A stretch of DNA of 47,263 nucleotides from Cyanobacteriota bacterium. Lineage in GTDB: Bacteria > Cyanobacteriota > Cyanobacteriia > Cyanobacteriales > Microcoleaceae. The DNA lies in the NCBI GenBank assembly GCA_025362325.1, contig JANYGO010000286.1, positions 1 through 47,263 on the forward strand, written 5' to 3'. Within the stretch, counting starts at the first letter, position 1. Each line of letters opens with the position of its first letter. The notes under the pieces were generated by a model. The model did no database searches. It was given only the letters and a program-made list of their open reading frames with translations, and was not told the origin of the DNA. A program made the position numbers and the translations under genes. This document shows positions 17,367 to 25,800 of this stretch, in pieces.

Positions 17367-18650
17367 ATGAACCCATTAAACAACCCTACACCCGTTCGAC
17401 CAGAGGCTCAAGCCCGCCGCACACCGCCCCCGCCCCCGCCCTTGGCCGTAACACCCGCGCCTCCTGCACCCGCGCCCTCTGCGCCCCCCGCAGCCAAGCA
17501 GCAGCGGCCTGTTGAGACTCCCGTCAGCACGATCGAACAAATGGTCAGAGATGCCCATAGTGCCGGTGCTTCCGACATTCACATTCGAGTCGGCCAAGTA
17601 CCTCGATTTCGGATTCGGGGCGTCATGCAAGTAGCAACCAGCCACCCCAAAGTAACGCCAGAAATTTTTGAACATTACTTAGCCGAAATTCTCACCCCCG
17701 AACAGCGAACACAGTTTGCAACTACCAAAGAATTAGATTCAGCAATTTTTTACCCAGGCTTCGTGCGGTGTCGGCTAAATTGTTTTGATTCCCTCAGCGG
17801 TGGTGCCATAGTATTGCGGTTGATCAGTTTGGAAATACCGACTATCGATTCCTTGAGGTTGCCAGAAGTTCTCAAAAATATCATTTTGCGATCGCAGGGA
17901 TTAATATTAGTTACAGGGCCTACAGGTTCGGGAAAATCAACAACAGTAGCTGCGATGATCGACCATCTCAACCAGATGGAACAGAAGCACGTAGTTACAA
18001 TTGAAGATCCGATCGAATTCATTCACCCTTCTAAAAAATGCTTGGTCAGCCAGCGGGAAGTCGGCTTGCACACCCACGAGTTTCAGCAGGCTTTGCGGGC
18101 AGTTTTGCGGGAAGATCCCGATGTAATTCTGATCGGGGAAATGCGCGATCGCGTTACCATCAATACAGCATTGCAAGCAGCTCAAACTGGTCACTTAGTA
18201 TTGGGAACTCTCCACACTCGCAGCGCCATTAACGCTATTAACCGATTGTTGAACCTCTACCCGCCCGAGGAACAGCAGGCGATGCGGATTCAAATTTGCG
18301 ATTCTTTAGTAGCGGTAGTTGCCCAACTTTTGCTGCCAACTGTTGACAACCGCCGCGTCGCAGTTCACGATATTTTAGTGAATACGCCTGCCATGCACGA
18401 TTACTTGATGAAAGGCGATGATGATCAAGCTTTCCGGTTGATGGAACACGACACCTACGAAGGAATGCAGATTATCAACCAGGGGCTTTACAAATTAGTG
18501 CTTGAAGGCAGAGTGACCATCGAAGAAGCGGCTAAAACTTCTCCCGAAGCCAGCGATTTAGACCGCCGCTTGCGCACGGGAGGCTACGATCCTGCATCGG
18601 CTCGCGACTTTGAAGGCAGCAAAAAAGAGCGCAGCGTTCGCGCCCGGTAG
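17367..18650 (+). CDS. pilT: Type IV pilus retraction ATPase (PilT family)
   Basis: A 427-residue secretion ATPase. After a Pro/Ala-rich N-terminal 55 residues (runs of six Pro) come the PilT N-domain (ASDIHIRVGQVPRFRI), Walker A GPTGSGKSTT, the Asp box TIEDPIEFIH, Walker B LREDPDVILIGEMRD and the His box TGHLVLGTLHT; AIRNLIRE-type PilT ends are not preserved. It powers pilus retraction for twitching/phototactic motility or, in multi-PilT cyanobacteria, an accessory role. The length and Pro-rich lead resemble PilT2-type paralogues rather than short PilT1, from memory. GGAG lies 10 bases before ATG 17367. A GGGGTAG/CTACCCC hairpin follows the stop. Confidence 0.9.
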   Translation: MNPLNNPTPVRPEAQARRTPPPPPPLAVTPAPPAPAPSAPPAAKQQRPVETPVSTIEQMVRDAHSAGASDIHIRVGQVPRFRIRGVMQVATSHPKVTPEIFEHYLAEILTPEQRTQFATTKELDSAIFYPGFVRCRLNCFDSLSGGAIVLRLISLEIPTIDSLRLPEVLKNIILRSQGLILVTGPTGSGKSTTVAAMIDHLNQMEQKHVVTIEDPIEFIHPSKKCLVSQREVGLHTHEFQQALRAVLREDPDVILIGEMRDRVTINTALQAAQTGHLVLGTLHTRSAINAINRLLNLYPPEEQQAMRIQICDSLVAVVAQLLLPTVDNRRVAVHDILVNTPAMHDYLMKGDDDQAFRLMEHDTYEGMQIINQGLYKLVLEGRVTIEEAAKTSPEASDLDRRLRTGGYDPASARDFEGSKKERSVRAR

Positions 18651-19324
18651 CAGCACACATACAGGGGTAGGCACAGCACTACCCCATCAATCAATACAAT
18701 TTTAGATTTGAGATTTTACATAAAAAAATTGGAAATGACTGATTGTGTATGGGTTTAGAGTTAACCTAAAGTTGCATAATTTTTTAACTGGTATCAGTAG
18801 CAATATTTTCGGCAGACCGCAAGCCTGGGCATTTGTATGCGTATATTTACTTAAAAAGTATAAAATTAGTAGCTAGAAATACATTTAACCTAAGTAATGC
18901 GAGGCAAGACAATCAATGTCAAGTATATTGTTAAGTTTTTTTAAGGTCAGCGCTACTTTACATTAACTTTAAAATGGCGTGAAAACTCGCAGGTAATTGC
19001 AAAGAAATAGTAAAGATATGTTTTGAGTATTGCCAACAGCCAGCAACTTAAGTTTATAGTTGTAGTGACAAATTTTTGACAGCTCGCGTTCCGAATTTGC
19101 CGATCGCCAAAGTAAGCAGGTTAAACAAACGCTTAATAAAACTACAAGTAGGTTAAATACAAGTAATTAGTAGGAGAGTCGATCGCGTGTCTTCCCGATT
19201 AAGTGGCTTTATGTCTGAAAAATCCTCAAACGAACCAGACTTTTAAAGATTCTGTACCTCAAAAATCTGTTTAACAACTCGCTGATCAGCAGCCGTATTT
19301 CTAGAATTTACAGGAGCCCAGAAA
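18651..19324. other. 674-bp AT-rich non-coding region
   Basis: No credible ORF on either strand apart from the terminator-like hairpin. The region is noticeably AT-rich and free of the MITE and heptamer repeats that fill other spacers. It precedes a gene with a good AGGAG site. It could hold a long 5' leader or a small RNA; I cannot identify either by eye. Confidence 0.5.
18664..18685 (+). terminator. Hairpin after pilT
   Basis: GGGGTAG and CTACCCC pair around an eight-base loop, 14 bases after the pilT stop. The following sequence is AT-rich but has no clean T run, so terminator activity is uncertain. Confidence 0.5.
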
Positions 19325-20956
19325 ATGAAGAGTGTATCTAACCCCTCAGAAGTGTTTGAAACTGGAAGTAAAGCCGAAATAATCGATCGCATCCAGCAGC
19401 TAGTTCCCCCGGGTTCCCCCGAACCGCAAGATCCAGAAATCCTAGCAGCCTTACAAACTCTCACCGCACAGCTAATTGCAGCCTATCAAGCCGACGGACA
19501 ATTAGAAAGCGAACCGTTTAGCGACGTGCGCGATCGCACCATTCACCTCTACGCCCCCGCAGTCAGTCGCAAAATTCAAGAAAAAACCATCCTCATCACC
19601 GGCGGCGAAGGATGCGTCGGCAGTTTCTTAATCGAAAAACTCCTAGAATTAGGCGCAACTAACATCATTTCCGCAGACAAAGCCCGATGTCAAAACCCCC
19701 AAGAAACTCTCCCGCACTTTAACAAAGAAGGTGCAGTAACTTTTTATGCCGCCGACATTCGCAACTTCGAGGCGCTGAAACACATATTTGAGGTAGAAAA
19801 ACCAGATATTGTTTTTCACCTAGCAGCCCAACGCCAACCCGGATTAGCTGAAATCCAAATCCGAGAAACAGTTACAACCAGCCTGTTAGGATGCAAACAC
19901 GTCATCCAACTGTGCGAAGAATACGGCGCCGAACACTGCATCTTCTCTTCCACAGGTAAAACATCTCGATATTTTACAACCGAAGTTTACGCAGCCTCCA
20001 AAAAGTTGGCAGAGTGGCAATTTTCCAAAGCAGCTCAAGTAGGAAATGTCACCTACGGGATGGTTCGGTTTACTCATATGTTGGAAAATAGCTTGTTCTG
20101 CGAGCAAATGTCCAAAAAAGTAGAGCAAAGTAAAACTGTCAACGTTCACGCTCCCCACCGCTACGTCACCGCTCAAAATCTTGTCGAAGCCGTACATTTA
20201 TTGCTGAACGCGCTGGTTGTGTCCGTTCCCGGAAAACTAAAATTTGTCGCCGTGAGCAATCTCGGTTGGCCGACAGAAACCTTGGAAGTAGCACTTTATA
20301 AAATTCTTGAGTCAGGCAAAAATCTGCCGATTTATTTTCAAGGACTTTTACCGGGATACGAAGAACCGTTTTTCCTCGGACAGTTTGACTGGAAAAAACC
20401 TACAGACATTCACCTCCTAATTAATGTTCTGGAAGATCCTTTTAGAATTGTTGACGATGGTGGCGACATGGTGACTGTAGAATTAGCTCCTTTTTCTTTG
20501 TGCGTGTTAGAGAAACAAGTGTCGAACTTGGAAAGCTTAATCGGCGATCCAGATTTCCCAGAAGTACAAATCAAGCACGCTCTTGTCGCAGCAGAAAAAG
20601 AAGTGATTGCTTCCTCTTTTGCGTGGAGTCCCCCCCAAGACTTGTTGAAAATTTTGCAGTGGGGAATCAATCCGAAGAAGTTGGAAGGTTACGGAGCGGA
20701 AATAGCTAACTACAGCGAGATTATCGAACTCCTCCTGCAAGGAATGTACGGGCGGCTCAATCAAGAAGTCTTGCACAGTGCTGGAATTACTGCTGATGAA
20801 TTTGAGGATTTAGTTGAGAATCTGTCTGCTCTGGATTCTCTGCAAGCAGAAGTGGGATATTTGCGATCGATATCGAGATATCTCAGAGAAGTTGCACTCC
20901 CCGCACAGTTTACCCAAAAAAAACCTGAACCTGTTCCTGTCCTCGATGCGGCCTAG
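19325..20956 (+). CDS. NAD-dependent epimerase/dehydratase-like protein with extra terminal domains
   Basis: A 543-residue protein. Residues ~1-85 are a helical lead. The Rossmann core starts near 88: TILITGGEGCVGSFLIEKLLELGA (GGxGxxG cofactor loop), then DIVFHLAAQRQP and VYAASKKLAEW, which gives the YxxxK catalytic pair of extended short-chain dehydrogenases. This resembles the polysaccharide biosynthesis (CapD/FnlA-like) branch that modifies UDP-sugars. The C-terminal ~190 residues after the core are not recognised. An AGGAG lies about 10 bases before ATG 19325. A strong nested hairpin follows. The glycosyltransferase downstream supports an exopolysaccharide role, as inference. Confidence 0.75.
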   Translation: MKSVSNPSEVFETGSKAEIIDRIQQLVPPGSPEPQDPEILAALQTLTAQLIAAYQADGQLESEPFSDVRDRTIHLYAPAVSRKIQEKTILITGGEGCVGSFLIEKLLELGATNIISADKARCQNPQETLPHFNKEGAVTFYAADIRNFEALKHIFEVEKPDIVFHLAAQRQPGLAEIQIRETVTTSLLGCKHVIQLCEEYGAEHCIFSSTGKTSRYFTTEVYAASKKLAEWQFSKAAQVGNVTYGMVRFTHMLENSLFCEQMSKKVEQSKTVNVHAPHRYVTAQNLVEAVHLLLNALVVSVPGKLKFVAVSNLGWPTETLEVALYKILESGKNLPIYFQGLLPGYEEPFFLGQFDWKKPTDIHLLINVLEDPFRIVDDGGDMVTVELAPFSLCVLEKQVSNLESLIGDPDFPEVQIKHALVAAEKEVIASSFAWSPPQDLLKILQWGINPKKLEGYGAEIANYSEIIELLLQGMYGRLNQEVLHSAGITADEFEDLVENLSALDSLQAEVGYLRSISRYLREVALPAQFTQKKPEPVPVLDAA

Positions 20957-21008
20957 CTTGAAAATAGTTTAGAGATTGCTGCGTTGTCTTTCGTCGATCG
21001 AAAGCAGA

Positions 21009-21060
21009 ACGCCCCGAAACCCGGTTTCTTTGAGATACCGGGTTTCTCAAGTCGGGGCGT
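21009..21060 (+). terminator. Nested hairpin terminator after the epimerase-like gene
   Basis: Outer stem ACGCCCCGA/TCGGGGCGT (21009-21017, 21052-21060) encloses inner stem AACCCGGT/ACCGGGTT (21018-21025, 21037-21044). The sequence after it is GTTTGAGATTTAATT. The inner AACCCGGTTTCT is also a dispersed repeat motif. Confidence 0.65.
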
Positions 21061-21114
21061 GTTTGAGATTTAATTAAGTCGAGCTACTTAAAAGTGTAAG
21101 AAGCGACTGGATAT

Positions 21115-21208
21115 GATATCATGTTCGAGCGAACAACTGCAATCAAATAGGTTCGTAGTGAGGACTTTAGTCCTCTGATATGAGGACTAAAGTCCTCACT
21201 ACGAACCT
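21115..21208. repeat. Palindromic MITE-like element, copy 5
   Basis: The core 21150-21207 is nearly perfect: GGTTCGTAGTGAGGACTTTA pairs with its complement. The left end GATATCATGT (21115-21124) matches the terminal repeat of copy 7; no clear right end. Confidence 0.8.
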
Positions 21209-21339
21209 GATAACGGTTATTTGAACAGACAGGCTCTGATAGCTTAGATAGCATTGCTCGCGCTCGTTAGCTAAGGTGAAATTTGATTTAATCAAATCAA
21301 TGACCGCAGCAAATAAAATTAAATTAAGGTACTAGAATT

Positions 21340-22545
21340 GTGCAAATTAATCAACTACCGTTCCTATTTATTGATGTTATACTCTTGACGATCGCCCTGA
21401 TCCTGCTAATTCCCGTTGCAGTTCTATTCCTAGAATGCAGTGCAGCCTTCCTGTCCAGCCTCCGCCCCACAGCCGAAACTCAAGAGCCCCGCCCCAAAGT
21501 AGCAGTTTTAATTCCCGCCTACAACGAAGCAGCAGGAATAGCCGCCACCATCTCCACCATATTGCCGCAGCTAACACCTCAAGACCGCCTGTTAGTGATT
21601 GCCGACAACTGCACGGATGATACGGCAGAAATCGCCCGTAACTGCGGTGCAAGTGCGATCGATCGCCACGACACAGAACGCAAGGGCAAGGGATACGCAC
21701 TAGATTTCGGCTTACAGTCGATCGCACCAAACCCCCCAGAAGTAGTGATTATGGTAGACGCCGACTGCATCTGCAGGCCAGACGCTATAGAGAAATTAGC
21801 CCGCGTAGCAATGGCCGAACAAAGGCCAGTCCAAGCCACATATTTAATGGAACAACCGCCCAATCCTACCCCAAAAGATTCCATTTCTGCCTTAGCATTT
21901 CTAGTGAAAAACTTAGTCCGGCCCAGCGGATTAAAACAGTTAGGATTCCCATCATTGCTAACAGGTACGGGCATGGCTTTTCCCTGGTTAATCATTCGAG
22001 ATGTTCCCTTAGCCAGTAGCAATATCGTTGAAGATATGCAAATGAGTTTGGATTTGGCGATCGCCGGACATCCAACCGTATTCTGCCCCGAAGCCCGAGT
22101 CACCGGGTGTTTACCGCAGCAGCAGCAAGCAGCTAAAAGTCAAAGAACCAGATGGGAACACGGACACTTGCAGACGTTGCTAACACAAACTCCCCGGCTG
22201 GCGACAGCTTCTGTCGAGCAACAACGTTTTGACTTAATGGCGATCGCCCTAGACTTATCAGTCCCTCCCCTATCGCTTTTAGTTGCTATCTGGCTAGCCG
22301 CTTTTGTCGCCTCCATACTAGCAGCAACCATCGGAACATCCGCGATTCCTGCGATATTGTTAGGAGTACAAGGACTGCTAATTTTAGTTTCAATTGTTAG
22401 CGCTTGGGCAAAATTCGGGCGTGCCGACATTTCCGGCGCAACTCTTTTATCCGTTCCTTTTTACATCCTGTGGAAAATCCCTCTGTATCTAGGTTTTCTC
22501 CTGAAGCGGCAAACCAAATGGGTACGCACAGAACGCGATGTTTAA
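21340..22545 (+). CDS. Family 2 glycosyltransferase, membrane-anchored, processive type
   Basis: A 401-residue protein with an N-terminal helix (FLFIDVILLTIALILLIPVAVLFL), a GT-A domain and three C-terminal hydrophobic segments. Catalytic landmarks: VAVLIPAYNEAAGI, NCTDDTAEIA (first Asp), MVDADC (DxD-like metal site), VEDMQMSLDL (ED general base) and QRTRW (QxxRW product-binding motif). This is the layout of processive enzymes such as cellulose or N-acetylglucosamine polymer synthases, but it is short and has no PilZ domain. It probably builds a surface polysaccharide using products of the upstream epimerase-like gene, as inference. The start is GTG 21340; no Shine-Dalgarno is evident. Confidence 0.87.
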   Translation: MQINQLPFLFIDVILLTIALILLIPVAVLFLECSAAFLSSLRPTAETQEPRPKVAVLIPAYNEAAGIAATISTILPQLTPQDRLLVIADNCTDDTAEIARNCGASAIDRHDTERKGKGYALDFGLQSIAPNPPEVVIMVDADCICRPDAIEKLARVAMAEQRPVQATYLMEQPPNPTPKDSISALAFLVKNLVRPSGLKQLGFPSLLTGTGMAFPWLIIRDVPLASSNIVEDMQMSLDLAIAGHPTVFCPEARVTGCLPQQQQAAKSQRTRWEHGHLQTLLTQTPRLATASVEQQRFDLMAIALDLSVPPLSLLVAIWLAAFVASILAATIGTSAIPAILLGVQGLLILVSIVSAWAKFGRADISGATLLSVPFYILWKIPLYLGFLLKRQTKWVRTERDV

Positions 22546-22702
22546 AACATCTCTGGATGCACTTGCAACCCAATCAACCCGGTTTTTATGACTCTTGTCC
22601 CCCCCTTGTTAAGGGGTGTGCCAGGGAGATCGGGCTTAACAATCGCGTATTGGATTAAAAACCCGGTTTTTTAACCAAAATATTTGCTTAAAACCCAATA
22701 AT

Positions 22703-22762
22703 GTTCGTAGTGAGGACTTTAGTCCGCAAAAAAAGAAAGGACTGAAGTCCTTACTACAAACC
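22703..22762. repeat. Palindromic MITE-like core, copy 6
   Basis: GTTCGTAGTGAGGACTTTAG on the left and CTGAAGTCCTTACTACAAAC on the right, less perfect than other copies. It lies between the converging glycosyltransferase and kinase genes. Just before it (about 22597-22680) are half copies of a CCCCCCTTGTTAAGGGG repeat and an AAACCCGGTTTTTT motif. Confidence 0.7.
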
Positions 22763-22787
22763 CAATAAGGTTCAGATAAGACTCCTT

Positions 22788-22848
22788 CTTCAACCCGCTC
22801 TTAAGCGGGTGAGAGTTTGTATAGACGCGAATTCCATTCGCCCGGTAT
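22788..22848 (-). repeat. Gene-end repeat family, copy 3 (contains the kinase stop codon)
   Basis: Plus-strand order CTTCAACCCGCTC, AAGCGGGT, TATAGACGCG, ATTCGCCCGGTATTCT parallels 4828-4888. The TGA of the giant kinase gene (complement of 22790-22792) occupies the same position in the repeat as the NB-ARC TGA in copy 1. Confidence 0.7.
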
Positions 22849-25800
22849 TCTTTGGCTGCACCGGAATTTCGATCGCAAACTCCGCCCCTTGATTCGGTGA
22901 CGAAATGCACATTAGTTTCCCGCCGTGTTTCTCGACTACAATCTGATAACTGATACTCAATCCCAAACCCGTGCCTTTACCCACAGCTTTGGTAGTAAAG
23001 AAAGGGTCAAATACCCTCGATCGCACTTCCTCAGTCATACCGGGGCCGTTGTTAGCAATAGAAATTCTCACAAAATTGCGATCGCACACCTCAGTCCGAA
23101 TCACAATCTTTGGCTCAAAGATTGGAGATAAAGGATTTTCGAGTCGAGCAGTTTTCTCATCAATCTCAACCCCTAACTCCACTGCATCGATCGCATTGCT
23201 CAAAACATTCATAAACACCTGATTTAACCCAGAAGCATAACAACTTACCTTCGGCAGTTCACCGTACTCTTTAACCACCTCAATGCCATGTCCGAGTGCA
23301 TCCTTTTTCAACCTGTGCTGCAAAATTAGCAGAGTAGAATCAATCCCGGAGTGAATATCCACTGGTTTCATGTCCGCTTCATCAAGCCGTGAGAAATTTC
23401 GCAGCGACAGCACAATATTGCGGACGCGATCGACCCCAACCTGCATAGATTGCAGCATTTTGGGCAAATCTTCTTGAATAAAACTGAGGTCAATATCTTC
23501 AGTTTCAGCCACAATCTCAGGAGTGGGATTCGGGTAAGACTGCTGGTAAAGCTCGATCAACCGCAGCAGATCCGAGCTATATTCGCTAGTGTGGAGGACA
23601 TTGCCGTAGATGAAATTAATCGGATTATTAATTTCGTGTGCAACCCCCGCCACCAACTGCCCCAAAGAAGACATCTTTTCAGTTTGAATCAATTGAGTCT
23701 GCGTAGAACGCAATTCGCCCAAAGTAACCTCCAACTGCGCCGCTTTCTCTCTCAATTGCCCCTCCGACAGTCGCAAAGCATCCTCCGCTAACTTGCGTTC
23801 CGTAATCTCCTGTAAAGTCCCAAACAACTTAATCACATTACCAGCATTATAAATAGCTTGCGCCTTAACAAAAATATATCTGAGCGCTCCATCAGAACGC
23901 AAAATTCTCAATTCAAACTCACACGGTTTTCCTAACTGAATAATCTTCTCTACTCGCTCCAACCACAACTCTAGGTCATCTGAATAAATTTGCTTCCTGT
24001 ATTCTAAAAGAGTCGGTTCTGGTAGTTCAGGGTCAAGACCAAAAATTCGGAATACTTCCTCAGACCAAGCGAGTCGATCCGTCTTCAAATCAAATTCCCA
24101 GTTGCCGAGGTGCGCCAGTTTTTGAGCTTCTTGCAGCTTAGCTTCTTTAGTCTTTAATTCCTGTGTCCGCTCTTCAACTCTCACTTCCAGCGTCCGCGAA
24201 TAATCCTCCAACTGTTCCTTAGCCGCCGACAAATTAGCAACAAGTACCGCATTTTCTAGAGAGATAGCCGCTTGGGAAGAAAGGATTTTCAAAACCTCCA
24301 ACCTAGTTGGAGAAAACGCTTCAGTCGTTAAATTATTTTCCAGATAAAGGATGCCTACGAGTTTGCTTTGATTCAGAATAGGAGTACAAAGCGCCGATTT
24401 CACTTGATGCTTTTTAATATAAAAATCAAGTGTAAATAGACCTTCATTAGCGGCATCGCTTAACACCACCTCCGAGCGCGTTCTTTCAACATAATTAATC
24501 ACCGTTATTGGCAAAACCTCTGCCGCATCTACTCTAGGACATTGCTCAACAGCAACGTCAGAAGACTCCACCGATGCCGCTGCTTGAATCAGCAATTTTC
24601 CTTCCTTGGGCATCAAAAGAAAACCTTTTTGCGCCCCAGCATTCTCAATCATCATTTTCATTAACTTTTCTAACAACTTGTCCAGCACAATTTCGCTAGC
24701 TAGCGCTTGAGATGCTTTCACAACAGTTGTCAAGTCTAATAAACTGTTGTGACTGCCACTTGTTGTGCTAGAAGTAGTGCTAACAATCATCTCATCCGCT
24801 CTCGATTTCGCAGCCGATGCAGCGGGAAAAACCAGGGGATACTCCGACTCCAAATGTTTAACCTTGGCGGTTGCTCCCCAGTGAATATAGCCGTAGTAAG
24901 CATCTATCAGATAAGTCTGAGCCACTTTGTTTCGACCATTAGCCCAATAAAATTCTGCCGCTCGTTCATTTGCTAGCGCTGCTTCGTGGATGTATTCATT
25001 TTCCGATGCTCCTTTCACCGCGCGATCGTAATACATAGCAGCTTTTTCATATTGTCCCAATACTCGCGCTTTTTCCGCTTCTACCAAATCATATTTATGC
25101 TGATAATTTCCCGGAGAATTCAAAGCCCAATGCTTCATTTTTTTCTGAAGGGAAGCCACTTTTTTTAAATGTTTTTTCTGTTCACTTTTTGAAGCTGTGG
25201 GATACAAAGCTAAGAGCGCTAGGGAATAGTAAAGATTGTGGATAGGAACATACATCGAGGACATCACAGCCTCAGAATAGTTTGATGCTGCTATGGCATT
25301 TTCCGCAGATTTAGCATAATCTTTAAATAGATAATTTAGCCATAATTTAGATAAATAAACTACGAATATTGCCAAATTATTTTGAGTTTCTTTCAAGGTT
25401 GGTAGCATAGTTTTTTCATTAAATTGCTCGCCAATCAACAGGCAAGGATTAGCTGTTTTATCTTGCAAATTTAAGACAACCTGCGCCCCAACTCTGGCTT
25501 GATAAATCATAAATTTATTCTGATAATTCACCAACATTTGAATATATTGACTCTGCTGAGTCTCGACAGAATCGAGAGGTTCACCGCTCAACAATATATA
25601 ATTGCTGTAAAAGCTAGCACAATAACAAGCATTGTTAACATCTCCCGTTTCTAGTCCGCTTTGAATACCATCAATTAAACCAGTAAAACTTGCTTTGCCA
25701 CCGTCTGACCAATGACGGATAAAACCATTAAAAATTACTGAAATTTGAGAGTTGTGCAAGTTGGTGTGGAATCGTTCTAAAAGTGCCTGAGCCATTTGAC

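Larger units (their letters stand above)
20957..21339. other. Spacer between the epimerase-like and glycosyltransferase genes
   Basis: Holds the nested hairpin, a MITE-like element (21115-21208) and a perfect small palindrome TTGATTT-AATC-AAATCAA (21283-21300) 40 bases before the glycosyltransferase start. The last could be an operator or the glycosyltransferase leader hairpin. No gene. Confidence 0.55.
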
